The notes under the pieces were generated by a model. It did not search any database. It had not been told where the DNA came from and saw nothing but the letters and a program-made list of their open reading frames with translations. Of a stretch of DNA of 64,000 nt, positions 25,601 to 39,000 are shown in pieces. Position numbers and translations under genes: made by a program. Source of the stretch: Hyalella azteca. Its lineage: Eukaryota > Arthropoda > Malacostraca > Amphipoda > Hyalellidae. Position 1 is the first letter of the stretch; each line of letters begins with the position of its first letter. The stretch is from the NCBI RefSeq assembly GCF_000764305.2, contig NW_025944285.1, positions 22,033 through 86,032 of the forward strand, read 5' to 3'.

Positions 25601-28600
25601 TCACTTGAGGAAACGAAGTCGATGAATTGGAATTGGCCGGTTGCGCAGATTGGTCATGTTACATGCTTTATCGAGTTTTAGAGAAAGTGTTGGGGTCTCT
25701 TGCTTGGATCAGTTCACTGCCCTCAGAATGCGGAGGAAAAAAATGCGGAATTCCGGCAGACGCTGACGAAAACTTTTAATTTTCTCTGGATTGCGGAATC
25801 AAATTTTCCGACTGATGGCTGAGAAGAGATCGTTAAGCCGTACCAGATATGCCTCCTCCTTGATATTATGGATGAATTACCGAAGAATAAATTTCTTTCG
25901 TCGGTACAAGCTCGGTTGAATGTACTTCTCGTCTGCTGTCTCTACTCTCAGGTTTTTGCAGAGGGAAAGTACTCTACGAAATAGTTTTCTACACTCGTTG
26001 TTGAGATTCACTGCCATTCTGGTCCTCATTATGTAAATATTGATGATATTTAGGCTGCAGAGCCTTGTCTTATGAAACAGTTGGGGCAATTGTCCTCTAA
26101 CTTCCGGATTGACTTGTTCTCGTTATTTCAGTTTAGCTGGGAGCATGTTAATAAAGAATCGGTTCTGACGACGTTGACTACTACGTTTTCGATGGTTCGA
26201 AACTTTGTGAAACATGGGACGGATTGCTGTAGTACCTGTTAAATTGATCACTGCTCGTGCTCGAATTTGATGCATATTCTGGGGCAACAAACTAGGATGT
26301 CGAAGTTGAATGAGATGGCAACGAATTTATAGAAGGGTTGACGCGGACAAAAGGCTAAGACGGATTACCGTAGAGTTCTTCTAAGTTTGCAGGTTATATT
26401 TATGGATTAAAATTATTTGTCTTAGTATTAGCTTCTTAGTTGTCTGGAACAGCCGTATACCTCTGAGCTTGGGAAGCTTAAATAACCTGAGTAGGTAGAG
26501 AATTTCCATTGACACTCGAACGTCCGGCAAAACTCATAGGGTCCATCAATGAGTTTTAAATCAATGTCTATTGCGGAATAATGAAGTTATTGTCAGGCTC
26601 TGTTTGATTTGTGTGCATCTGGGGTCCACTCGTAAAACGATTTCTTGATTTTTAAGAGGCAGAGTTTCCAATCGAAAATTCTGGTTGAGCATTGAAGTTT
26701 TGATTTTGAGATTAAGAACCGACAATTGTTGCCTAACTCGGGCGTTCCTTCATCGTGTCTTGAATTTAAGTCTCATCTTTGGTGGCATAGTTATTGCCAG
26801 ACTAAAGATGATTTCTGTTTTCCATGGAAGAGCTGAAAGGAACGTGTGCTGGTCTCTGAGACGAAAAGTTGACAAGTTATGGACGAGGGCCGTTGACTTC
26901 TTAATTTTGAGATCTAATCCCACTTGTCCGCGTTTGTTTTTCTGTACCGTACAGCCCAGGAGTGTTTTGGCCATAGGTTTCACCGGATGCATTTTTTGAG
27001 CGTATTTATTGGTCCTGTTGATTTTCATACATTGTTTGGTCTTTGCTCCTTCGATTAAAATCGGGTTAACTTTGGTATGTACCAACTGAAGAATCGGACT
27101 AGACGGAAGTCCACTAAATCTGGTCGTTTTGACCTCTCTGTGCATTTGTTTGAACAGCATTAACTTCAGATGTGGGAACCCTCCCTTATGACAAACGGTC
27201 ATCAGTGGCGTAATCAATAGGTCTATTTTGCAGAGTAGCCGTTTAAACTTCAGGTATTCGTGCTTTCTGGACATGACGCCTCTAACGAGGTTCCTTGTTT
27301 CTGAGGAAGAGTGCATGGTCATTTCTTCTGTGTTTTTTCTTAGCGCCTCGTCTCGTTTATGCCATCATCGCGTTTGGTTTAGTCGGCTGTAATGAGGGCG
27401 GTTGGAACTCATAGGAGCAGGACTTTCGATCATGATGGTTTCGTTGCATAGAATGCGGCAACGGTAACTTCTCGCGCACTCCGCGGATGTCAAGCTCTCT
27501 TTGATTGCTATGAACTCCACTTTGAATCGTTGCGTAGTTGTTATTCACCGAGATGTTACCTGAGATGTGACTTTATAGATCATCTGATGATCTCTCTTGC
27601 GGCTCTATCGCCTTCTCCTGTAAAGTCTCTTGCAAACCTTGACATGTTTCATGTAACAATTTTAATAACACCATTTTTTTCTCAACATCCATATTTCCAG
27701 TTGAAAGATAATCCTCAATCTATTATAGATCTCTCAGGTCGTTTCTTGTTCTATTAAACCCATCAATGTGAGTTTAAAAAGGCAGGCTTTACGAACGTTC
27801 CTCTTCATGGGGGAGTACGCCCTCGTTCAGCAGGTGATGGTCTTCGATATTTGCACGGGTTTCGTCTTTTGCCTTGAGTTACTTCGCACATAATGACTTA
27901 ATGAAGGCCAATTTTTCTTAAATCTGGTCTCTAGGATAGGTTGCATTATTATCATTGCAGTTCAATGCTGATGGTGTCAATGGACCTTGTCGAGCAGCTG
28001 GCCGAATATTATCTTCGAATCGGCGGAGATTTCCGATGGGCGCATTTGCGGAGAAAGTTTCACTCATCATGGCATTCGAGAGGGGTAAATAATTCCTAGT
28101 ACTTTCCTTGGCCCGAATAAAATTTATTATCCGAGATTTTAGTTCAAAACATGAGGCGCTGAACTCTGGTTATGTCTCGTGCTAGAGTATCTGGTATACA
28201 GAACAGCAGAAAAAGAAATAATCTTCCATTTGACTTGTCAATAAAAACTTGTGAAATGCACTTCTGTTCCGATTATTCAAGTGTTGTCTAATGCCTGACT
28301 GTATCCATGATTTCTCAGGCCTGACTATATCCATGATACGCGTTCTAGGGAATTGAATTCTTTGAGACTTTGCAACTATATTTGAGATTTAGTAGCTGTT
28401 TATTTTCTTTCACCTTAGGAAACCAAAATTATTATGCATGACATTATGAGTTTATTATTATATCATGCAACCGTTTTATTTCATTCCTGCTCGAAACTAT
28501 TTCGTGTATCTTGAGTAGCCGCCAATTAGCAATGACGGTTATTCAGCGGCTATTATCAATTTAATCATATTACGATTGAAAATAAATTGAGATATTTAAT

Positions 28601-29914
28601 TCATGTTCTTCTTCCCTGATAATTTTCGCATTATGCATCCCGAATGCCGGCTGGTGATAGGCATCGGTGTTCAATTGTTCAGCGAACATTCTTAGTTTTT
28701 CGATTAAGAAGGAACGTAACTCGTATTTTATCCGTGTTCTGGCGATTTAGGATATTTAGATTGATGAAATTTTTAGTCATGTTACAAAAACGGAACAAAA
28801 TAATACAACGTAATGCAAGTCATTAACCTGAAATACAAATGAATATGATATATCATGCGATGCAGCTCACCAATCGTTTCCCATTTTTTAAACTTGACCA
28901 TCCCCGAATATGATAAAATCATCGTGCTATAATTTTGGGCTCTATGATATTTTCGGCTAATTCTTTCATTGTACGCATTTACGTTGCTTTCATTTTATCT
29001 TCCAAGCATTTAATGATGATGGTTCCTACGAAATATTTTAAAACTTCGAATTCATTCATTGATTTTCTACAGCGATTACCTACTTTATGCACGTGCTTCA
29101 CTTTAATCATGTGAATCAATAATGAATGCAAGTGTATTGCCTTCATTGATTCTTCCAACGCAGTAGCAGTCGTTCAACCCTAAAATTCTATTCGAATCAT
29201 TTTTAGCAAACCGAACTTTAAAAATTTGAGACTATAAGAATTGCAGATGGTAATATTTCACTATCAGTTATCCTCAAATCCCATTTAATTCAACAAAATC
29301 TATCACCAATAATTATTCAAATGAAATTGCCAAAAAAATAAAAACCAACTGAAAAAATAAAACTTAAACTTCATATACTAAAAGGTCTTCTAGTAAGCGA
29401 ATCCTCCTGTATAATGTATAGTTCTTAAAAAACGAGGAATGAAATATTTAAATTATTTATTTACTACCAAACAGCTTCCTCGGCCAGACGTGATGAAAAA
29501 CGCGATCTATATAATTAGTTATCGACTGCATTAATTGTATGGAAGGATTTTAACTACGTCTAAAAGAAGCGTCCATATTTTTACGCAAAGAATATATAAT
29601 TATCATATATATTTTAAAATAAGCGAATATTTCAAAAACTTTACGTGATGGGTAAAAAATGCAAATCCAATTTTGTAATCAGTAGCAAAAATGCTTTCAC
29701 ACCACACAAAACGATCCCACAATCATTTCTCTATTGGTCAATGTTATAATATATATAATATGATAGGCTGAATATAGCTAGAAAAATACATTTATTAGTT
29801 TGCGTTGTAAAATAAAAGTTAAATTGTCAATGAGTTCTGTTCATCAACTGGTTTTTGTTCATTCTATATTTGTACAAAAAATTTTCACATTTATGGAAAA
29901 AAGGCGCTATTGTG
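22647..29914. other. Long stretch without a recognisable gene
   Basis: The part from 23.7 to 28.1 kb is less AT-rich than its surroundings. Its minus strand is purine-rich and reads as broken frames rich in K, N, Q and S, including an unrecognised 190-codon frame at 26750-27322 and a 103-codon frame at 24107-24418. I found no reverse transcriptase, integrase, zinc-finger or terminal-repeat signature. A decayed element or pseudogene is possible but not supported. Confidence 0.4.
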
Positions 29915-29962
29915 CTCGCCATGTCCGTCCGTCCGTCCGTCTGTCTGTCAGTCCGTCTGTGA
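29915..29962. repeat. GTCC/GTCT microsatellite
   Basis: Tetranucleotide units GTCC then GTCT repeat about ten times with minor changes. Confidence 0.8.
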
Positions 29963-30615
29963 CTTCACGTTTTCGTCGACGAGAAAATGCGCTCCCTGTC
30001 ACTCACTGCAGTGAGTACAGAGTTATATTTTTTAGGTGCAGTGACACTCGTGGGTAAACTAATCGAAACAATTTGGACTTGTCTTGTGCGAACTTGACAG
30101 CTAACATTGAAGGTATAGTATAATAATTCAGAAAGCTCCAATTATTGCTATTTCTTTGTCTTCTTCGACATTGAACAACCATTGCAGTCAGCCAGTATCG
30201 AACAGTGAAAATTCCATTAAAAGAGCTGTATAATTTCTTGCAGTTTAAATTACGACAACATCCTACTAAAGCGACGTTTAGTGCCATATTATTTTGTTTC
30301 CAGTATGGCTGAAAATATTTGTAGAGCCTCTTTCCGTAGGTACCATTCAAAACTTATTCTACAGCATAATAATTGTTCTTTTCGAAGAAGCAAGGTCCAG
30401 TAATGCTGGACAGCCTTTACCGGTTGCCGATCCGTAAACTGTTACTCTTTCCCTGTGTTGAGGTCATTCACGAATTGGCCTAATGCTTAATATTAAATAG
30501 TAATGCATATTAGGCCTATTTACATCTTCATTAATATAGAAGCAGGCCACGTAACACAGCAAAACTTATTGACATATTAGTTGTTGAACGAATCTATCGA
30601 ATTTAGAAGGTCATA

Positions 30616-32100
30616 CAGGGTGCGGCGTGGGAACTTACTCTTTTAAAAAAATCACAAAGTAAAAAGTATTAAAGATAGCGTTTTAATTCTTTCTTTTTTA
30701 CAAAGAGCTACATTTAAAGTTTCGTTGGGTTTACTTACAAGTTTAATTCTTGAATATTACATCTTGTAGGTAAGTATCGAACAGTGAAAATTCCACTAAA
30801 ACAGCTGTATAATTTCTTGCTGTTTAAACTGTGACAGCATCCTACTGAAACGACAATTAGTGCCATATTTTTTGTTTCAAGTATGGCTGAAAATGTTTGC
30901 AGAGCCTGTTTACGTACCACTCAGAACTTATTGTATAGCATAATAATAGTCCTTCTCGAAGAAGCAAGGTCCAGTAATGCTGGACAACCTTTACTGGTTG
31001 TCGATCCGTAAACTGTTACTCTTTCCCTGTGTTGAGGTCTTTCCCTAATTGGCCTAATGCTTAGCATTAACTTAGTAAAGCATAAAAGGCCTATTTACAT
31101 CTCCATTAATATAGAAGTAGGCTCGAAACACTGCAAAACTTATTGACATGTTAGTTGTTGAACGAATCTATCGAATTTAGAAGGCCATACAAGAATTTTA
31201 TGTGTGTTGATATAATTCCAAGACGACTACGTCATTAAAGCTTATTTCCACACCTTCAATCTGGTACCCGCTTATTTCTACGCCACTTCAAAGATGAGTT
31301 ACGTCTCTGTCCAACGCTGATCCTTGCAAGATATTTGAGAAACAGCTCTGAAATGGCACAATCGAACCAAAAGCAAGCACTCTCCAATATGTTCCAGCAA
31401 AATAAATTCATTAGAGATTAATTTTGTATGGTTTTGCTATCTACACGTCCGTTCTTAGCTCTAGCAGCGAATTTCAATTTCTGAATCCGGATAACGATCA
31501 CTGACGCGAGATCTCACACCACAGTTGTCAGCTTAGATGTTTTGGATCAGGGAAACACTTACCGCTTCACAAAACCTTAATATTTCATTTACTGGATAAA
31601 ACCCCTTAGTAAACTATTCATAATTCAATCAAACGCTTATTAACACCGCGTTTCTGTTGCAAAATCGCTAAAACAATATTAAATTAAGTAAACGAGCAGA
31701 AGGAATTAAGTAAAGAAGTAAACGACATCAAATTAAAAGGTTCTTAGATCTAATGCATTAGGAGTACGATTTATTTCTAAAATTATGCCAAATTTCAATG
31801 AAATAGCGTTTAATCCGAACATCATGTTCGCACAGGGGTTATATATACTTTCTTGTCACGATAATTCAACTACTCTATTATCAATTTTCCAACCACAGAT
31901 CGTTAAAACTTAAACTAGAAAAGTACACAGAGACTGCGAACGCGCGCTCCTCTCTCGACCACTGCATGGTCGCAACTGAACTGAGTGGACGAAAAACTTC
32001 ATAGCCCGCGCACCATATTGCGCATGGCGCCACCTTCCTAGGACTAATGGCCGCCACGTGGCGCGCAATTCAAATAAGTAAGTTCCCGCGCCGCACCCTG
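30616..32100. mobile_element. TA-flanked TIR element carrying repeat copy B
   Basis: Its terminal inverted repeats begin CAGGGTGCGGCG and match at about 24 of 25 positions. It is flanked by TA at 30614-30615 and 32101-32102. Copy B of the host repeat preserves the uninterrupted site (CCATACAAGAAT, TA at 31188-31189), which proves insertion at TA. Without copy B only about 347 bases of the element's own sequence remain, so it is non-autonomous. Assignment to a Tc1/mariner-type family is inferred from the TA duplication. Confidence 0.85.
30773..31910. repeat. 1138-bp repeat copy B, intact
   Basis: This is a complete copy of the repeat also present, split, as copy A. It lies inside the TIR element, about 157 bases from its left end, and retains the empty TA site. 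No protein is recognised on either strand. Confidence 0.8.
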
Positions 32101-32816
32101 TACAAGAATTGTATGTATGTTCATACAATTCCAAGACGACTACGTCATTAAAGCTCCACTACGTCCCTATCTTCAAAGATAGGGTTACCTCTCTGTTCAA
32201 CGCTGTTCCTTTCAGGATATTTGAGAAACAGCTCTGAAATGGTGCAATCGAACAAAAAGCAAGCACTCTTCAATATGTCCCAGCAAAATAAATTCATTTG
32301 AGACTCATTTTTCATGGTTTTGCTATCTACACGTCCGTTCTTAGCTCTAGCTACGGATTTAAATTTCTGAATCTAGATAACGATCACTGATGCGAGATCT
32401 CACACCACAGTTGTCAGCTTAGATGTTTTGGACTAGGGAAATACTTGCCGTTTCACAATACCTTAATATTTCATGTGCTGGATAAAACCCATTAGTAAAC
32501 TATTCATCATTCAATCGAACGCTTATTAACACCGCCTTTCTATTGCAAAATCGCAAAACAATATTATATGAGGTAAACGAGCAGAAAGAATGAACTAAAG
32601 AAGTAAACGGCATAAAATTTAATGGTTCTTAGATCTAATGCATTAGGAGTACGATTTATTGTTACGCGAGTACGATTTATTTCTAAAATTATGCCAAATT
32701 TCAATGAAATAGCGTTTAATCCGAACATCATGTTCGCACAGGGGTTAACTATACTTTCTTGTCACGATAATTCAACTACTCTATTATCAATTTTCCAACC
32801 ACAGATCGTTAAAACT

Positions 32817-34685
32817 CAGATATTGTAATTATCGAATCTTATATCTTCATGTGCATGATTCACGATGTCACTACACCTCTGACACCGTCAACCTTCGACC
32901 TGAAGTGACAGCACCATCAGGCACTAGAACTCGGTAAGTGTTGGCCATTGTCCTCTAATGAGATTTTTTTTCCTACAAGCATGGATCAAAAGCGAATCAG
33001 TCAGCCTAATGAATATAGCGTTCGGGGGCATTCAGCAATCTTTAATGAAGACTAATTTATGACCTTCAATCAGCTGTATCGATCATGAACTTGAAAGTTG
33101 TACCTGCAACACCGACCACTATATATGCTACATATATTCAGTTTTGTGCTGGAGTCCGTTGGCAAGTTCATGGGTGAGTTCGAAGTGTCGATTCGGACAA
33201 ACGGTCGCTTGTTTCAACCAAGCGTGCCTAGCATGTCTGACAAGAAAGCCGAAAAAATATTTTTACAAGGATTTTCATTGTCTTGCGAGAATGATGTTGC
33301 AGAAGAATGCACCGGTTTAAGGGAATTGCGAAAAATACCATGATATGGATAGGTAAGCGCGTAGATATTAAAAAAGGCAGGTATTCAATGAATGAATACG
33401 GCCACAACATTAATTAGTACACAACACAATTCACTTTCACTCAACAATTTATATGAGCTAGGTTCATTCACGAATGAAGGGAAGCAAAAATTAATTGGTG
33501 GCAAGAATTCGTTACTGATAGACAAGAATTTATTCAAACGAATTGTTAAATTTCATAACGAAAAACTAACTATTGCCGTAATAACCATCAAAACTATTCA
33601 AAGATGCTTGTCGAAAACTAAATTTTTTTGGACAAAATTTCACCAATTATACCAATGGTTTCAAACTTTCAATATGTGATTGCTTTCGCTGTTCCGAGCA
33701 TTCGATTCTATCGCTGTAAGGGTCGAGAAACCATTTTCGCATGAAGTGGTTTAAAATGAATAGGAACCTACGGCGCGAATTCGTTAAACGCAATTAAATC
33801 TGCAGAACTGCTTTGTGCCGGATCTCATTTCAGTTGTGATGTTGTTAGGCCCAATGCTCAAGGTAAAATCATTACAGAAAATTTCAAGACTTCAAAAGAC
33901 CAGCCAATCGTCGAAAACCGAGAGCAACAGCAAGAAACGGTGTTCTGTATCGAATCGTTTGATGGCGTTATACAGTAAATGCTATCGAGTTAATTTTAAG
34001 TGCCGCAGTAGTCAAAAGCCTCAAAGAGTAAAGAGTCTTTGCTCTTCTTGTGCCTAATTCTAGGTACCAACATTTTCTTTTCAGAAACCATTTCTTTGAC
34101 GCATTCCTCGCTTTTGCGCCCCTTAAGTACACGTCGTTCATCAAACTGCCGTTGACCAAAAAAAAACTTGTTCTCACTACAGGACGAGACGAAAGAGACA
34201 AGGGTCAAATGGGGTATGGTATGACCCATATAACAAGGGTATGGTCAAATATTGCCGTATCTGGCTCGCGAGCCCACTCTCCTGCTCTAGAGTCTAGAAC
34301 TCTAGACAACTGAATTGTGCCCTGCATTCAATTTTGCTCCTGTGCTAATCAACTCGAATTCGCAATAGCCGAACTGGTCAAGCAAGCGGCTCGTCCGTCT
34401 CTTGTGTTGATGCCTACCTCAACGAATAACTGATAAGTTTGTCCAACAACATAATGCTGATTCGCTAACTGATTTAATCTTGGGTCGTTGCGTTCAATAA
34501 GATCGACGCAAATCGTCAATTTTACCTAGAGTCGTGATTGTGAGCATCAACGATCAGCACATCATTCTATTTACGGAAATACATAAAAAAACATCAAGGA
34601 CTCAAAGCGTTTACTAACCAAACAAATAGCAAAAAACAAACTTCCTGTTCTAAACGTCAACTCAAGCTCAAACAAGTACAAGCAA
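32817..34685. other. Stretch without a recognisable gene
   Basis: Short plus-strand frames (33098-33343, 33392-33679, 33815-34057) carry no recognisable motif. It lies downstream of the PIWI gene's 3' end; no clear polyadenylation signal was identified. Confidence 0.4.
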
Positions 34686-34871
34686 ACGAATATAGCAAAT
34701 GAGGCCTTAGACTAACCTCGGATGATATGCAACTTGAGTTGCAAAGCGCCAAAAAACTTGGGTCCAAATGTAATTCAAACGAATATAGCAAATGAGGCCT
34801 TAGACTAACCTCGGATGATATGCAACTTGAGTTGCAAAACGCCAAAAAAATTAGGTCCAAATTTAATTCAA
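34686..34871. repeat. 93-bp tandem duplication
   Basis: ACGAATATAGCAAATGAGGC starts at 34686 and again at 34779, and the full 93-base unit is nearly identical. Diverged fragments (CTAACCTCGGATG) continue to about 34950. Confidence 0.8.
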
Positions 34872-35682
34872 ACACGTTATTTGAAGTTCCTTATGTGAAT
34901 AAACTTAGAAATCAAAAACAGCCGAGGCTCTCAACTAACCTCGGATGTGTAACTCTGTTGCAAAACGAAGAACAAAATGAAAAAATTCAGCTCACTGTGG
35001 GGAAAAAGCTCGAACAAGTTTATAAGTACCGAACAAGTATAAACGTATGATTTTGAAGCAAGTGGAGCTTAAACTTTGTCGAATGAAATTCAGCTCGGTT
35101 GCAAAAAAAAAAAACTAAAAAAATGCCCAATATTCCTACCGGATAAAGAAAGAAAATAAGGCGTCAGATTTCCTATTAAAGAAAAATCTACTTCTCATCG
35201 CATTGAGCTCCGTGAGCAAAAATTAAAGCAGTAGTTAATCAACAGTTATAATAAACAAAGAAATTAGGATATCCCAGCCAAAAACTGGCACGGAACACGG
35301 GACAAGCAGATTAAATTCTCCTCCACCTTCTTGTGATCATGAGCGACGATGGTTATACTTGAAGACTGCTCTCAGAAAGTCGTTTCGGCAACTTAGATGA
35401 ACCTGAAAACGAGTAAAAAAAATTAACTTCCTAAGATGTTAGTGTTCAAAATCACGTTGAAAGAAACATTTGCTCAATTCAACATACGAGCAAATGTAGA
35501 AATTAATTTGCAAGAGTCATGGCAGTGATATATGTAGTCGAGTCAGTACGAATCACAGCGGTCGTAGTTCTTACCAAGAAATTTTCCTACTCCGATTTGA
35601 CGGAGAAAGGAATATCAATAAGAAATCACCACTGATACCGACTGAAAAACTTTGGAAACGAGTAGGCGCAATCTCGGAAACA
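34872..35682. other. Stretch without a recognisable gene
   Basis: This is 3' flank of the PIWI gene. Possible untranslated sequence cannot be delimited. Confidence 0.35.
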
Positions 35683-35945
35683 GGACATTTGCTCACCAAA
35701 GCTTGTCAGCAACCCTTGGTGAAGGCTGGCTGTGGGTGCCTGTGTTCGAGGACATCATAACGATAGTAACGTGTAAAATGAATGGACATTTGCTCACCAA
35801 AGCTTGTCAGCAACCCTGCGTGAAGGCTGGCTGTGGGTGCCTGTGTTCGAGGACATCATAACGATAGTAACGTGTACAATGACTGGACATTTGCTCACCA
35901 AAGCTTGTCAGCAACCCGGGGTGAAGGCTGGCTGTGGGTGCCTGT
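35683..35945. repeat. 101-bp repeat of the PIWI gene 3' end
   Basis: Units start at 35683, 35784 and 35885 (GGACATTTGCTCACC), exactly 101 bases apart. The third unit is partial and contains the functional stop and last 16 codons of the PIWI gene on the minus strand. The two outer units repeat that coding tail followed by about 50 bases of flank. Unit 1 differs from the functional tail only synonymously at a Pro-Arg pair; unit 2 changes that Pro to Arg. Confidence 0.9.
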
Positions 35946-36005
35946 ACCCGTCATGTAGGCGAGCTTGTGGGCGTAGAGACACGGCGCAGGAACGCGCACC
36001 GTCCC
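35895..36005 (-). CDS. piwi: piwi exon 19 (catalytic H941, stop)
   Basis: [20 protein letters not shown] carries the catalytic His. The final 16 residues [16 protein letters not shown] and the TGA stop lie in the third unit of the 101-bp repeat. The acceptor is GATTGCAG. Confidence 0.93.
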   Translation of the reverse strand, partial: GTVRVPAPCLYAHKLAYMTGTGTHSQPSPRVADKLW

Positions 36006-39000
36006 CTGCAATCAATTCCAGACGACTCGACAAATTGTTTTTAATGCATTTTGCCTATCCTCAACAAGCTAAAATAACGCGTCATTTGAATGTACTTAAT
36101 GAGGTACTTTGAAAACTGACTCTTCAGTTCTTCTAATAATTTTTGAAGAAATACACTAGGCAGTTTAAAATGTTGACAAAAGCGTCAGCAGTTTCACTAC
36201 TGCATTTTCTTCAAAAATATTTAGAGAACTCGCGTTTTCGCAAAAAAGGGAAATAAAGGAAAATAGACTCGAAAAAAGGCTCTCAGTACCTGTCATCAGC
36301 CTGTGTTTATAGAATACCATTTTAATTCATTTCTCGAGGTTTTACAGACTTAAAAGACCAAAGTCCAAGGTTTTTACTGTTCATTTCAGCCATTTGATCG
36401 TGAGAAAACCTAACAAAAACACAAAAATAAGTTAATAAGAACAAAATAAGTTTGGTGCTAGCAACACACACCTGCCAGTTAAAGTAGAGATGCGTGAGCT
36501 TGTACGTGAAGCACTGCAGCATGTCGACTGAGAAGTTAGAGCCGTCCTCCAAAATACTGTAAGATGTAGGCGAGACAGTTCCTTCTCTTACTTTCTGGGA
36601 CACCAGGAAGAAGTCGTAACTGCAAAATGTACATTAAATCAACGCATTTCCAATGGTTAACGAAATTAACAAGTTTAGAAACTAGACAAATTTCTCACTA
36701 ACACAATGCCAGTATCAGTAGGAATATGGTTGGCGGCATATAAAAAGAACTTTCTTACATACGCATTATTTTCAATTGAAGAAAACTGAACAAACCAATA
36801 AGGCAGCGTGATAGTCTTGTCGACTACGGTGCCAGGCGGTGGGTTGGCGAGTCCACCGCTACCCATGTCACGGAAAATTCGCGTGTTGATACGCTTGCAG
36901 ACCACAACGAACACAAGGCATATCCCAGGGTTGATCTTGGCTAGTTCGCTCTGCCCAAACAGTGACGAGCGTCACCAATGCAAAGAATACACCACAACAA
37001 ATGGATGTTGAGTTAACTAAACACTACGTCAATTGGTCAACTGACAACTATTCTACAACAGATATCAAGTTATATCAAGAAAAAAATTTCACACCAAAAA
37101 ACCATTTACAAAATGTTTGTTTTACAAAATGAATAAAAAATACAAAATGTTTTACAAAATTACATTTGAATGATCGATAACGGTAACGGATCGATACGAA
37201 TTTAGACACCTTTATTCAGCGTCAGAGTTTTAGGTATTGGTCCGAGTCTCAAACGATAGTTGAGACTGGTTGAATTTCTAATAATAAATAGTTATCATTC
37301 TTGCATTTTAAAATCAAGCATTATAATACCTTTATGGCTGGAATTTCCTGTTGCTTGACGTACTCGATTTGACCTTCGCCAACACCGTCTCGGTAGACGA
37401 CAACGTTGCGGGGATGGCATTTGTTGCGCTCATGATAGGCCTTCACAGCTTCTGTGGACACGCCATCACAAGCATTTACATCTTGCCACCATATTATGAT
37501 CAGAAAACATAACTATTGGATGTAGCCATTCAATAGCCATCTTTCCCTTAAATAGGACAGCCGGTTATGTCTAGATAGTTGACAATTTTCCCCTCAATTG
37601 CACAATTCGGTTAAGGTCAGCAATTCAACGTACAAGCAACGGAATATCAAGAACTGGCAACCAACTCTGAATGCAGACAGCGAAGTTATTGCTGAGCTCT
37701 TCTTTGTTGTTGTGCTCGGTGACCTGGCCATAGTAATTAGTCAGCTGGGGATTAACCGACGAAACCACAGCACCATAAGATTTGCTGGCCGTCACAGTGT
37801 CGTGGTACACGTCGTATCCGATCACCATGGTCGTCTGGAAATAGCGTGCAGATTTTTTTGAACGATGTGTGCTTCTCCAAAGTAGAAAAATGAATTGGAT
37901 TACAAAAACATGGTTATTTGCGCATCCTAAAAAAGTAAGTCAAAGAGATTATGCGAGTGTATACGGGAAAAAATGAATACTGAGAAATTTTTATCAAATA
38001 TGTACACACTTGTGCAGCTAATATGAAGGTGATAAGTTCATAAATTATCGGAAATCACCTATCAACTGCCTGTACCACAAGAACCATAAAAGAATATTTA
38101 CTCAAATGAAAAAATTAAAACGTGCAGCCAAAGTATCACTTTTTACTTGAGATTCATGTTACAAGTCTCGATACCCTGATGAATAATCTAACCTTGGCTG
38201 GTTGCTTGACTTGCCATGGCTCGCCACCAAGTTTGGCATTCATTTGGATGGCGATTTTGGTTGCAATGGACATCAGTCCCTTCTTTGCAGGATTCACATT
38301 GGAAGCAAGCACGAACTGTAGGGATGAGTTAATATTGTACAGAAGTCAGATGACACTTAGAATTTCGAACGGCTTTTTCCACTAGAGCGCCGTTGTGCGA
38401 AACAACGATGGAGAAAGATTCAGTTGAAACATCAAATTATATGCCGGTCGAGGCCAAGCCTTTTATTTCTGTTAATACACATCCAATATAAAAGAAACAA
38501 ACCTTGGTATTCCATACAGACTTTACTTGCTTATATCACTACGTGATTCTGTTTCTAACACTTTATTTGTTTACGAGTGAAGCTTATGACCTTAATTAAT
38601 GGTGAAATTTATAAATGCTGAAACCGCTATATTAGAAGCGACACGATAAATAATACTTGCCTGGCTGAGCACGCCGATGCTACAAGCGAGTTTCTTCTTC
38701 AGCATCCCGTACTTGTTCTGCAACTGGCGGTCCAAGATGATCATGATCATCTGGCAGCCCTGATGCTTCATGATCTCCTGCTCCGTCTCGTGCATTCCAC
38801 TCGCCTGAACCATCTCCGGAGGCCTGATCTGTCCACATATCAGGCAACATATAAAACCATCGAAAATCTCTCTTAGAGAACATTAAGTAATTGCATCATT
38901 ACGACGGCACAACTTACTATCATTACGACGACGGCTTAATTAGTGTAACTAACCATCATGCCGACGCTACGGGCGGCTTGCTGAAGCATTTGGATGAAAG

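Larger units (their letters stand above)
30194..32816. repeat. 1138-bp repeat copy A, split by an insertion
   Basis: Copy A starts AGTATCGAACAGTG and ends CGTTAAAACT. It is interrupted at a TA by the 1485-bp inverted-repeat element at 30616-32100. Removing that element leaves 1138 bases, the same length as copy B inside the insertion. The copies differ at scattered positions. Copy A also has a local direct duplication of GAGTACGATTTATT near 32648-32678. No coding sequence or own terminal structure was recognised, so the family is unknown. Confidence 0.8.

Noticed and set aside
26750..27322. 190-codon minus-strand open frame
   Set aside because: No recognisable domain. Neighbouring frames in the same A-rich strand look equally protein-like, so composition explains it. 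I did not call it a gene.
30003..30920. Minus-strand protein family (frames at 30003-30350 and 30735-30920 share a block)
   Set aside because: The similarity comes from the 1138-bp repeat copies A and B. The frames differ in extent and have no known domain.
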